A model generated the notes under the pieces. The model searched no databases and was not told the origin of the DNA. It was given only the letters and a program-made list of their open reading frames with translations. A program made the position numbers and the translations under genes. A stretch of DNA of 64,000 nucleotides from Trachythela sp. YZ-2020 (Eukaryota; Cnidaria; Anthozoa; Malacalcyonacea; Clavulariidae), in NCBI GenBank assembly GCA_016169945.1, contig JADLSH010000379.1:710001-774000 (forward strand). The letters are read 5' to 3'. Below, in pieces: positions 21,001-31,865 of the stretch (position 1 is its first letter; every line of letters begins with the position of its first letter).

Positions 21001-24000
21001 CTCTTAGTTGGGGGATAGGCGACGAGACACATCTAAATGGAATTGAAATCAAAATAATTTCAACTGATATATCATTATACTATCCAAAGAGCGCAATGAC
21101 ATGACCAGTTGAAAATATTACAATCAGGAAAGAACATTTTCCGGGGGTGCGACTCTGTTCTCTTTTGTTGTTCTTAGTAATGCCAGAATTTATGATCAAA
21201 TATATCATGATGATTATTACTTACTTTGACGGTAAAATAGCTTGATCATCGAGCATCACTTTACCCGACATGCCTTGAGTAAGATCTGTAACCAAATCAA
21301 CTTCCTGGATAAAACAAAACATATTCTAAAATTCGCCCAACTGGCACACTGCATTTGCAATCAAACAATCATTCGATAGATCAATCTATATTTCATTATC
21401 AATCTATCACGATTAATCGATCTTTTCTGCTGTATCTTACATCCTCTGTCCCTCCACCTTCGTACAATCCTTTGAAGAAGTCGAATGAAGGATGCTTTGG
21501 TCCAACAAACAGTCGATCTTTCCCTCGGCTGTTGCGCCTTTCTGTAATAAAAGTACAAATTGTTTAACCCTGTGTTCAGCAGCTATCCTAAGACAACTCT
21601 ACCAGTTCTTAACTGTTCTCGCTAAAGGTCGTAGTATATTACAAAACGAAGCCGGTCTCCAGGTAGAGTCAAACTGGAATGACCTCTCACATGCGGCTGA
21701 GGTGAAATGATAACCAGACATCTGCATATTTCGAGCATCGATGCTCGGGTCACAGAGGTCAAAGGCAAATGCACCACACCTCTCGGCATCACCACCCACT
21801 ACTTCACTAAGATTAAGATTGGCGATATTTTTGCTCGAAAACTTTGGCCAGTCAGCACTTGTTCTTACTTTCTTCTTCACTGAGATCTGGATAAACTTTG
21901 GCCAGGGATGTCAGAAGACGCTTCTCGTCAACAAACGGCAGCAGAGCAACACCTAGTTATAACAAAGAATGAATTCGTTTCAATGTTTTATGAACCAAAT
22001 AACTGCAACAGTTTTAGCGAGCTGACAGTTCGGTTCAGTGTATTGTCTTACCTTGCCAAGCCCACTTCTTCCCGTTTAAATCAACTTCAAAATCGGTTGG
22101 GTAAAAATCAATAATCGCGGATTCCTACAAAAGAAGTATAAAGTTGTTGGACAAGGTTTTTGAATTAAACACTAGAAATTTAGCACATCCCGCTCACATG
22201 CAAAGTTTTAATTTACTATAGCTTTAATATCCCTGTTTCCAATAGTTTTGCTGGTCATATTTTCCAGACTCTCGACAGAGAAACAGCAATGACAAACATT
22301 GTACATGTACAGTGTATGAAAACTATCTCACTCGTTGTTAAATCTGATGTTTTGTAATAATACAACTTAGCTTACCGGGTTACCCATCAATTCTCGCCAT
22401 GTTGGAGGCAGAAAATTCCCACTAGCAGCAGGAAAAACACTCATGAGCTGTTCCAGAGGCTTAAACTAAAGTAAACGAGAACAACATTAAGATGGCAATT
22501 GGTAAAAGCCAGACCGAAATATGTTTATATAGATGACGTTCAAAAAGGTTAGTAAAACAAGATAATACACTTCTATGACTTATAAGTATACTAATTCAAG
22601 GCTGTAGTCATTGTGGGTTCAGGGGGGCTCCTATTGTTAATATTTCGCAGTTTCAAGGACTTCCCTCGCTCGTAATTTTGTATCAAAAGAAACTTACCGG
22701 TTGAGTTCCGATCTCAAAGTTGTACCGTTTTGATTCGGTAGTTTTAAAGTCTGAAGCAAACGGTGCATAGTGAAAGGGAAAGTACCATTTCCATGAGCAA
22801 CAGCCCTGAAATGAACGACAAAAGCATAAATCATAACACGACATTCACGCGCAGTGGTTAGTGCATGTCTTTCACCTCTGTGACCGAGGTTTGATTCCTG
22901 CAATATGCAGTTGTCTGATTATAATTTCAACTCAGTCGCATGTGAGAAGAGTGCTTCCAGTTTGAACTTCACAACAACGCAGGCTTTCTCCAGGTACTCA
23001 GGTCTCCTCTTATTGTAGCATTGGACCAATACGGGAGGAGCACAGAAATGACAGAACAAAACAGTGCAAAACAGAAATGACATACAAAGAACAAGCATAC
23101 ATATACTCCTACCTGGTAATAATATCTAAGCACCCAACACAATCCTTCCGCATAAGCACTGGCCTGATAACAAAAAAAACTAATCATGAACGACGAATAG
23201 AATCCATACTGTACTGTAAATGTGGGTATATATAGAGTATGAACGTTGAAGGTTTTTGAAAATTCAGAGCGAAAACCCATATAGATATTTTAGACCTAAC
23301 CAGGAGCAGTTGCGAAAAATACAACTATAGGCCCTCTGGCGGGAATCGAACCTGCTCCCCTGCGATTCCGGTGCAGCGCTCTGAGCACTGAGCTACAGAT
23401 TCTTGTTGCAAAGAGCTAACCACAAGTTCAAGCATATATACTGGGATGATGCCATAGTTGTATTTTGTAGATAAGTTTATGTCATTGGGCAGTAAAAATC
23501 CAGCTGCTTACTACTTGATCCTGGAAGCTCTCATAAGATTCCTCGTCAGAGGAGATACCAAATTTCTGAAGATAATATCTTTCTCTCCAACCATCTTCCC
23601 ACAACCTTTAATAAAAATACAACAAATGCATAAATGATTAGACTTGTAGCTTGGCTTTAGATATCAAAACAGTTCTGCCTATCCATACAGCACGCGAGCG
23701 CCTTTTCTAGTCGGATAATTTAAGGTGTAGGACCCTAGTGAAAATGATGCCCAATCGAACTTATACTAATTGAAACGTTCAACAAACGCTAAATCCCCGC
23801 GGCAAAGTTTGACTCATACTGTACCTGATGTTATCAGCAGGAGGTTCGTCATCATTCTTTGTTGAATTTAAACTCGTAGAAGGGGTTGTACTCGTAGAAG
23901 ATGTTGTACTTGTATTAGGTGTCTAAAAATTGCAAAGCATAGTTCCAGTAAGAGCCATCCCTTATTGACTCAGTGTAACCATACTCGAGGAAAATGAAGT

Positions 24001-27000
24001 GTTTGGTAGAGTCAAACTGGAAGCACTCTTCTCACATGAGACTGAGGTGAAATTATAATCAGACAACTGTATGACAGACAAAGGAACATGCACTAACCAC
24101 CGTGCCCTTATTGAATTTGTAACCAGAAAAATAAATTGATAAGCATCGTGATTACCCCTGGTGTACTAGAGTTGTTCTTTGGGCTGTCTTCAACGAGCAT
24201 TGACTTGAGATTAGCTGCAGCATTCTGGAGAAAGATACAATCCAAATATACTTAACACTTATACCATGAGCTTGAGTCATATATGAGATGATAGGTGTCA
24301 GGAAAACGAACGGTACTTCGTTGTGTTAAAAGGAATAGTTTGTTTCAAGATCTTAGCCAATATATATTGCGCTATTCTAGCTCTAGTTCCTTTGGACAAC
24401 TGTCTTGTGTTAACTTTATACTAAGACGGACCATCCACCATGCGGATGCAAATCGCCATGCATTGCAGATACTGTACGTGTTTCAACTTACAAAATTAGC
24501 CTGGTTTTCTGTCTGCATTCTCATTTTATATGCTTCTTGTCGTGGAGACTCGATAGCTTTTGGGGTGCTTGAGACTGGTTGAGGTGTGAATTGACCTGAT
24601 GGGGTCCAGCGAGGACGGTTTGAACCCTGTGAGAGGAAAATGTAAGGACAGGTTAGGTAAGGTAAGGTATGGTATGGCATGGTATGGTAAGGTATGGTAT
24701 GGTAAGGCATGGTATGGTAAGGCATGGTATGGTAAGGCATGGTATGGTAAGGCATGGTATGGTAAGGCATGGTATGGTATGGTAAGGCATGGTATGGTAT
24801 GGTAAGGCATGGTATGGTAAGGCATGGTATGGTAAGGTATGGTATGGTATGGTAAGGCATGGTATGGTATGGTAAGGCATGGTATGGTATGGTAAGGCAT
24901 GGTATGGTATGGTATGGTATGATAGGGTATGGTATGGTATAGTAAGGTATGGTATGGTATAGTAAGGTATGGTATAGTATGGTATGGTATAGTATGGTAT
25001 GGTATAGTATAGTATAGTATGGTATAGTATGGTATAGTAAGGTAAGGTAAGGTAAGGTAAGGTCACTAAGGTATGGTATGATATAGTAAGGTAAGGTATG
25101 GTATGGTATGGTATGATATAGTAAGGTAAGGTATGGTATGGTATAGTAAGGTATGGTATGGTATAGTAAGGTAAGGTATGGTATGGTATAGTAAGGTAAG
25201 GTATGGTATTACATGGTTAAGTATACTTTTGAATACAAACAAATGGAGCAAAGAACAATTCCGTTGACTTACCATGCTAAATCTAGCCTTCTTCTCTTTT
25301 TCTCGTCGTTGAAATTGAAGCTTAAAGGTGGAAGATATATAATTGTAAGTTGTACAGCTCATACTCAACGCAGAGATTGATTGTTAGGAAACACTGTAAT
25401 TAAGTACTTCTCTTTGTTGACGCTGTTTAAAGATCATATCTTCCATCTCACCCAAGTCTTAAAAATTAATTAGGCAAAGTTAGACGTTACTGGACCTCTA
25501 GGGGGAACAGTAAAGAGCAGATAGAGCTATCCAGTATAAATAAAGTTAATTTAGTTTAGTTATTATTCTCACATTTACTGTTTTAAATAACATACCTACG
25601 AGAATCTTATGTACTCCTTTTAAATTCACATATCCATTTTCCGTGAGATATCCCTAGTTACGAGCGAAGAAAATTCCTTAACACAATACGACACAAAAAG
25701 TGATTTACACGACACGAAAATACATAATTTCACATGTACATACCCCAGTAACTGGTAAGCATTTTTTATACAGATTTATCAGTTTGTCAATTGCACCTTC
25801 CCTTTAAATATAAGATGGAAAATGTTTATTAAATCATTTAGCATATTGGGACCGACCGTAACGATTCCTGAGACCAACCAATGCAGGCAGAAAACCAGGC
25901 TAATGGGAAGCACGGGTGGCAGATGCTGTTAGCGCGCTGCTCCTTACCTCTGAGTTAAGCTGGCTATACAGCAGGTCGAGGGCATGGATTTACTCAGGTT
26001 GGGTAACGTCAGTGCGCTTGATAAACTCATGTAAGTTGAGATTGGTTGGTTCTCTCCTGTGCTTCGAGGGGTTTTCTCCGGGTAATCCGGTTTTCCTCCC
26101 TCGCTAAAAACTAACCTTTAGGGATTAACATTGACTAACTAACTAACTAACTAACCCTCGGAACCTTTGTCAATTGGATTGCAAAACCTGTTAAGGCTTC
26201 CCGTCCACCTCGGAGTGGTAAACACAACAGACTAAACAGTACAAACCAAAACTCACCGTATTTCAAGTGACGGTAGATGGGGCAGAAAATCATTGCCAAC
26301 GAAGAAACACATGAATACCCAGTCATCCACACATCTCTGCAACACAAAACAACATTTATTGCCACTAGTTGGTTTAATCCAACTATGACATGATCATCAC
26401 TGTGAACTTGTATAGACTGACAAACCTCAAAATCATACGGAAACGGAAGGCCTTCCATTCTCAACTCTCTTTCCAAATACTAAAAATATCAAAAGAAATG
26501 TCAAAAGGAAAAAGTTTACACTATACATATTGGTGAGTTTGAATAAGAAATTTATACCTCTCGTAACACATTTAGACGAATAAAAATAAAGTTCACTTCT
26601 TCACCGATTGGTGCTGACTGTTCATCGAACTAAAAGGTGAAGGATAAATATGTGAATGATAAATAGGTATAGCTTGATTTATTTTTTCTTGTTTTTGAAA
26701 GTTAAAATGTTCGCCGTACTTACTTCTCCCTGCTTTTCTTTTGGCAGACCGCAACAGTCTTTAAAGTCGTGACCTAAATGACATCAAAATGATTGCAAAT
26801 AAAGTTACGAAGAAAAGTAGTTGAAACAACTTAGTTCTAATCTTACATATACGAAGTCGTACAATTTGTACAGTACACCAAGACAGACTAAGTACAGTAC
26901 AATATCTTACCAACTTGGCCACATAATTCACAGGGTCTCTTCTGGTTTGGTTTAAATTCCTCTCTTAGGATCGTAAAGTGAGGTTCGTGCGTGGCCAATC

Positions 27001-30000
27001 CTGAAGACATATTGTAAAGTACTCAGACATTGAATTCCAAAGTACCGGCATAAAAATAATGTCTACCGTACACTATAATATAATTTCAATCAAAATGCAA
27101 TAATGCGCAGCGTATTACAACATTTGATTAAATTATATTTCACTGAAAATTATATCACAAAGTGTATAGTTATCCTAACTGCTTTTTACAGTACATAGAT
27201 AGATAGAATTCTAATCACTTACCAAGCATAATCAAATCAGCTAAAGAAAACAAGACAGAAAACATGAATTAAGATCTATCAGGTTAATTATTCATTAATT
27301 TGCTCAAATATATTACCATTACCAAAAATCAGGGACTTAGCCAGAATTAGCAATCTACCTATCAAAACGTGCTGCACTAGGTCTACCTCCCTCCCCCAAA
27401 AATAATGTCGATGTTGTGCAGTGATTGTCGAGTGTCAATATGTTATAGCAAAATTTAAGTTTGTACGGTTGTACTAACTACTAAAGACGAAATATTGGAG
27501 TTTTGTTTTTATGTTTTAACATGTTTTGCCCGTCCACATTTAAAAATACCCATCCAAGAGATGGGTGGACGGCCTCTGGCTAAGCCCATGCCAAAAATCT
27601 ATCTGGAAAAGTTAATCTATAATTACCATCAGCTCCATTTAGACAATGGTGGGTGTTTGGATCATGACTTGGACTGGCTGAAACAAGAACATGGCACAAT
27701 ATTTCAATAACATTTTAAATCAGTCTGTACCTTTTTAGGAAATGTGATACAAACCTCTCTGCTTTCGAATAAAATCCATGATCTTATGTTCACCCTCTCC
27801 AGGCACATTGGCATCTGACAATACGACCTATTTAATATACAAAATATGTCACCCTGCAGCATACGTAACTTGCTTTGGCACTCAGCAATTGCCGAAGCAA
27901 ATGCGGAGGCATATTGAGAAGGTTCTGACCTGCCTTGGCAAAAAAGTCGCAGATTTTGCCATGGCTAAAATAGATGAATTACGAAGGCTGAACTGTTGCA
28001 GGTTGCCTGAGGCTTGGCTACGGTTTACCCGAGGGTTGCTTGCAGCTGCTTGTAGCTTTGGTTGCAGCTGCCTGCATGTTGCTTGTGGCTTTATTGTGGC
28101 TGTCTGCCTACAACTTGCTTGTGGCTTGCTTGCGGGTTTCCTGCAGCTTGCTTGTGCCTGCCTGCCTGCAGGTTGAGTACGACTGCATACGCCATACAGT
28201 GCTCAACTTTTATAATCTATTCAAGAAGGCTGATTTCCTTGCCTTAATATTTTGCCATCCAGGATCATAATTTAGCCTCTGGGCAATATAATACCGTAAT
28301 GCAACTGATAAGTTATCCATAAATTCAGTGCCCTGTGCAAAAGAAATAAAAGCTCATAAAGTACTTCTTGCTATACAGCTGCTAACTCACAGATTCTTCA
28401 AAGACACAACCTATTTATTTACCGGTGTTATACAGTTGCTGTCAAAATGTTCTGTTTTCTCTTTGACTGGTGGTAATTCACCTCCTAAAACATTTTAAAT
28501 ACAATGTTATGGATATTTTGTGATTGAAATCAGTCACCTTTTAACTGAGACTTAGAGCAACTTCAAATAGAAAGATACAAAATGTATATTTGTGCATGTG
28601 GACTGTGGGATAGTGCAGCCTACCTTGGCCCAAAATTTCTTCACGATAGCTTGCCAAATCGTCACGCTTGTCTCTGTTAAAAAGTTCAAAGTTAACAGCT
28701 GCACGACAATGTGTAGGTTAGATCCCATTGTTACAAAAAGATAATTTCTTACTTTGTCTCTTTTGATGCTCTAAATCGTCTGGATCTCTGCTGGTTCATT
28801 TTTGCTCTTGGTGCCTGAAACACAGTTAGTTAGTTATCATGTCAGCAATTTTATTTGCCAACTAAGGTAAAGCCGGATACACACACAATACTCATGAAGG
28901 AGAGATCAGATAGTACTTACAACTCCATCAATTGCCATATATAGTAACTTCCTTGGCCGAACAATTGAAAAAATTCTAAAAATACAAAATAGATTACTTA
29001 TAATACAAACTTTGAAAAGTAACAGGAGTAACAGTGTATGTGCCTATATCACCTCTGGCACCTGAGGCTTCATTACCTGCAAATTTTTCATTTAGTATTT
29101 TTATAGAGCGTACTAATATTATAAACCTTTGACTGTTCAAATACATTACAGGTTAATGTATATATGAACGCAGCTTACCTATCAATGTATTCAAAAATGG
29201 CAATCATCATTTCGTCCTCGTTCTTAGGGGCTGGCCTATAAAGCGAATAGGATCAGTTAGCTCACACAGCTCTTTTCACAGGAGGAGAACAACAGTAGCA
29301 AAGATTATTACACCCTGAGTACGAGGTTGCAACATTTTGTAAGATTACTTGTTCTCTGGATGGCAGCAAGGATGAATGATTCCATTCATGTCCAAGTATA
29401 AATTATCAAACTCAACATCGTTTGGATTCGGTTTGCTTGTATCAACAGGAATTTTCACATCATTTACTTCCCGAGGCTAAAACAAAAGTATAATGACAAT
29501 ATTAACAACAATAAAGATTTACAATTAAAGAGTAAGCTGTGGCAAGATATTTTGATAAATATGATGCATTCAGGAATGGGAAGGAATGACTTATAATTTC
29601 ATTAAGCTTTGGGTCTTTAGGATCAATCTACCTTCAACGTTTTGAGGGAAGGCCCTTTGTTCAGATGCTACCGTTCAGACACTACCTACATTGGCACCAC
29701 ATGTTCATCACTTTTTCAAGCAAAAATGATTCCAAACCCCCTAGCATTGAAGAAGCAATATAGGTCCTCCCAATATAGGACTTCCATTTGCTAAAGCCAA
29801 ACATACATGCTACAATTTTAGTCGGCTGATTTATGATTTAGGTGCATGGTATTTAACAAAGCCAGTGAAGAGAAGCGAGGGTAGTGAGCCCACAGATCAT
29901 ACCACCGACTGTTTGTTGTTTTAACATGAATGTAAACCATAAATCAGGCGACTAAAATTGTAGAATTCCCCGGCTTAAGTCTACTGCCAAGCTAACCATT

Positions 30001-30315
30001 ATAAACTTCTTATGTGTTAAAATTGCATATTCTAATAACATTATAAACATGCTCTATAGAACTATTAATCAAATGAAATGAAATCAAGTCAAAAGCAAAC
30101 TCTAAATATCACATATCAACAGAGCACATGCCAACTACCATAAAAGGCTACACTACCCTAAAATACGTCTAATAAGCTTATCCATCAACTATAGTAGCAA
30201 TACAAAAATAACAAAATACAAAAAATCTCAAAATTCTGACCTTTTCTTCAACTGAATGCACGACAATCGATGGATATTTCTTCGATAACCAACGAAAAAA
30301 TGCCGGAACTCCCAT
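18045..30315 (-). CDS. XRN2: XRN2 nuclear 5'-3' exoribonuclease, complete 36-exon gene
   Basis: Degrades 5'-monophosphorylated RNA in the nucleus; transcription termination (torpedo) and rRNA/snoRNA processing (family knowledge). Exons: 30241-30315, 29349-29476, 29179-29235, 28921-28975, 28753-28814, 28624-28673, 28423-28484, 28243-28332, 27755-27827, 27627-27677, 27223-27240, 26911-27000, 26724-26773, 26558-26629, 26426-26479, 26257-26336, 25744-25801, 25596-25653, 25408-25457, 25273-25320, 24492-24626, 24156-24224, 23825-23922, 23512-23605, 23113-23163, 22698-22805, 22376-22465, 22052-22124, 21869-21952, 21441-21541, 21225-21304, 20976-21032, 20239-20307, 18919-19041, 18250-18778, 18045-18131. 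3129 nt, 1042 aa (human 950), every phase compatible. Landmarks: [49 protein letters not shown] knuckle [44 protein letters not shown]. The extra length is a Gly/Gln/His repeat near the C-terminus. Intron 8 uses a GC donor. Confidence 0.98.
18360..18556 (-). repeat. In-frame 18-bp coding minisatellite in XRN2
   Basis: About eleven units of an 18-bp repeat encode GGQSQH (two units GGQSQP) within exon 35 of XRN2, in the disordered C-terminal tail. Units are nearly identical at DNA level, including synonymous sites, so amplification is recent. The opposite-strand frames are shadows. Confidence 0.95.
19099..19604. mobile_element. hAT-like MITE family B, copy 2 (506 bp, inverted to copy 1)
   Basis: Starts CAGGGTTCTGCCCACGG and ends CCTGGGCAGAACCTTG. 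Flanks CTTCG (19094-19098) and TTTCG (19605-19609) form a 5-bp duplication with one mismatch. The interior matches 12956-13509 in reverse complement. It lies in the XRN2 intron between exons 33 and 34, 33 bp from a family A copy. Confidence 0.85.
19638..20139. mobile_element. hAT-like MITE family A, copy 2 (502 bp, inverted to copy 1)
   Basis: CAGTGGTGTAACTTAAC to GTTAAGTTACACCACTG, with perfect 5-bp duplication CAATT at 19633-19637 and 20140-20144. Same length as copy 1 at 2585-3086. In the same XRN2 intron as the family B copy. Confidence 0.88.
20402..20628. repeat. 21-bp minisatellite, about 11 near-identical units
   Basis: Units of 21 bp containing AAACACGCGAACCACTGCAGG, practically without divergence, in the XRN2 intron between exons 32 and 33. 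As 21 is a multiple of three, long frames run through on both strands, but none has gene support. There are no unique spacers, so it is not a CRISPR array. Confidence 0.96.
20657..20870 (+). mobile_element. tRNA-derived SINE, GGCTTCGGTGGCGC family (copy 1)
   Basis: Begins GGGGCTTCGGTGGCGCGGTCG (A-box region) followed by GTGGGTTCGATC (B-box). The second half has TTTTCTCCGGGCACTCCG and TTTCCTCC, and an A-rich 3' region. The same order occurs at 37158-37500 on the plus strand. Confidence 0.75.
22850..23045 (+). mobile_element. tRNA-derived SINE related to the CCAGTATAAATAAAG family (5' part)
   Basis: CGCGCAGTGGTTAGTGCATG and CCGAGGTTTGATTCCTGC look like tRNA A and B boxes. They are followed by AATATGCAGTTGTCTGATTATAA and CACATGTGAGAAGAGTGCTTCC-like sequence seen at 23990-24090, 38185-38260 and 58870-58950. 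In an XRN2 intron. Confidence 0.65.
23283..23415 (-). mobile_element. tRNA-like SINE fragment (same core as 1868-2118 and 31385-31865)
   Basis: Contains TTTTAGACCTAACCAGGAGC, the GCAGTTGCGAAAAATAC arm and a reverse-oriented tRNA-like segment ending AGCACTGAGCTACAGA. Here only one arm is present, which suggests the fold-back copies are derived arrangements of a simpler SINE. Confidence 0.65.
24650..25215. repeat. Pentanucleotide-based satellite (GGTAT/GGTAA/GGCAT)
   Basis: About 110 pentamers, mostly GGTAT with interspersed GGTAA and GGCAT (later AGTAT), in the XRN2 intron between exons 20 and 21. The regular GGTAA...GGCAT order in the first half shows a 15-20 bp higher unit. Tyr/His/Pro-rich frames are artefacts. 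Confidence 0.95.
25905..26130 (+). mobile_element. Degenerate tRNA-derived SINE
   Basis: AAGCACGGGTGGCAGATGC and CAGGTCGAGGGCATGG resemble A and B boxes. The rest follows the layout of the 20657 and 37158 copies (GTTTTCTCCGGGTAATCCGG, TTTTCCTCCC) and ends in an ACTA-type tetranucleotide run. In an XRN2 intron. Confidence 0.55.
27330..27590. mobile_element. hAT-like MITE with perfect 8-bp TSD (CCAAAAAT)
   Basis: Starts CAGGGACTTAGCCAGA, ends TCTGGCTAAGCCCATG. Identical CCAAAAAT at 27322-27329 and 27591-27598. It lies in the XRN2 intron between the 18-nt exon 11 and exon 10. Confidence 0.9.
28020..28190. repeat. Degenerate CTTGCTTGTGGCTGC repeat in the GC-AG intron
   Basis: Imperfect units built on GGTTGCTTGCAGCTGC and TTGCTTGTGGCTT in XRN2 intron 8. 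The three overlapping Cys/Leu-rich frames have no gene-like context. Confidence 0.7.
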
Positions 30316-30600
30316 GACTTTAAAACTATAAGACGCTAGATTGTGCACACATAAAATATAAAACAAGATCGAACTCTATAAACTGTAAAAATAACAAATA
30401 TTTCTAAAATTATAAGTCAGACATGTTTTCTGTTTGGATTCCAAAGTAATATCCAAACAACGTGTAGTTTGAAAGACTGGGGGAAATATCAACCCCCCTG
30501 GATTTGTTAAGGCTTGGGTAATATTTACTAGATGCATAGAAGAATGCAGGGGGGGTGTTTCAACTTTTAACTAACCCGGTTGTGCGTTTTAAAAAACAAG
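30316..30600. promoter_or_regulatory. Bidirectional promoter region between XRN2 and the 62-aa gene
   Basis: Only 285 bp separate the XRN2 start codon (minus strand) from the ATG of the plus-strand gene at 30601, so the two transcripts must start within this interval unless 5' UTR introns intervene. No clear TATA box facing either gene; short G- and C-runs at about 30480-30560. Confidence 0.6.
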
Positions 30601-30976
30601 ATGGCGGCACAAAGGAGTTATTTTTCATTTCTTTCAAAAAATCTAGGAATGCCAATGGTTGCAGTCGGATGGTGAGATGTTTGTTGTATTTTTAGCGTTG
30701 TATAACATAAAGAGAACAAAATACGTGTTTGTAGTTTCATTTGCCTGTATTTAAGTACATACATTGACTCATTGAGGTTCCATGTGAGAATCATTGAGGC
30801 TGTTCATCTAATCATCTCTAGTTTCAAAGGACTGTAATTCAATTCTGTTTTATTCCAGGGTTGTGGTGATAACCTCAGGAATAACGACATTTGTTCTTGC
30901 CAAACGTCGCATTGATCGATTGAGAATGGAGAAAATCCGACGAGAAGCAAGATTGAAAACAGAAAATGAAACGTGA
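30601..30976 (+). CDS. 62-aa single-pass membrane protein, function unknown
   Basis: Two exons (30601-30671, 30859-30976), GT-AG, TGG codon split across the junction; 62 aa. Residues 1-15 are polar with an aromatic patch (SYFSFLSKN). About 17-39 form one hydrophobic segment (MPMVAVGWVVVITSGITTFVLA). The remainder is a highly basic amphipathic helix (KRRIDRLRMEKIRREARLK). This shape is common in small mitochondrial inner-membrane proteins, but I do not recognise the family. Head-to-head with XRN2. Evidence for reality is the clean exon junction, ATG context and typical codon use; it is too short for statistical certainty. Confidence 0.7.
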
Positions 30977-31384
30977 ATTACCCAAAAAAGCCGAGACAGT
31001 TCACTTTAGAAATGAATATATTTAGAGATGTTTTAATTATATATGACAATATGAATTACAGAACTGCAAGAAGGAACGAGAAAATGGAATAGAACTGAAC
31101 TCATCAGAATATCTCCATCCGATTCGGGGCGATTGTCACAAATTCCGAAGTTGTTTGAGAGAACATGTGGCAATGGAATGGAAGGAATTCGAGGCCATTG
31201 GTTCGAGGCTGGCAATGACCAATGTCAATGACTTAACGACATTATACGTATACCTCTAACAAATATCTTAACATGCAATGCAACTCGTATATATATTAGC
31301 ATGATTGTAAATTTGTAATCGATCTGTCATCAGTATGTTTTTTGATATCAACTATTTGACAAATTATTATCTGACTTAAATAGT

Positions 31385-31865
31385 TTGTTATAATTAAAGA
31401 TTTTTCTCGGCATTTCGTTCGATAGGATTAATAGTAAATGGTGTTGGTAGTTGGAATACTCGAACGGAAATATATATACATTTTTGTTGACCTAGCCAGG
31501 AGCAGTTGCGAAAAATGCAACTTAGGCCCTCTGGCAGGAATTTGCATTTTTCTACAAAAACGTATATATATATTTCCGTTCGAGTATTCCATCTACCAAC
31601 ACCATCATCTGCCGAGAAAAATCTTGAATTTACCCTTACACCGTATACTGGCATCACTCCCATCCTCAATATACCGAACTTGCGGTTAACGCTCAGCAAC
31701 TGGACTCTGTAGCTCAGTTGGTTAGAGCGCTGCACCGGAATCGCAGGGCCGCAGGTTCAATTCCTGCCAGAAGGCCTAAGTTGCATTTTTCGCAACTGGT
31801 CCTGGCTAGGTCTAAAAAATGTATATAAATTTCCGTTCGAGTATTCCATCTACCAACACCATTTG
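31385..31865. mobile_element. Compound fold-back element with tRNA-like core (copy 2)
   Basis: Two nested inverted arms ending TCCATCTACCAACACCAT and starting ATGGTGTTGGTAGTTGGAAT, with the CCAGGAGCAGTTGCGAAAAA arm as in copy 1. At about 31704-31775 a tRNA-like sequence reads plus: TAGCTCAGTTGGTTAGAGCG (A box) and GCAGGTTCAATTCCTGC (T arm/B box). The acceptor stem does not pair fully and the anticodon stem has a mismatch, so it is a tRNA-derived SINE core, not a tRNA gene. Confidence 0.7.

Noticed and set aside
24483..25368. Telomere-like or coding Tyr/His/Pro repeat
   Set aside because: GGTAT/GGTAA pentamers are not a known telomere repeat and the array lies between two phase-matched XRN2 exons.
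27778..28270. Cys-rich small secreted-looking frames
   Set aside because: They lie in XRN2 intron 8 and exon 9 antisense, in a degenerate CTTGC repeat, with no signal peptide context.
31704..31775. Possible functional tRNA gene on the plus strand
   Set aside because: A and B boxes are good, but the acceptor stem pairs only partly and the anticodon stem has a mismatch. It sits inside a repeat with other copies in the window.
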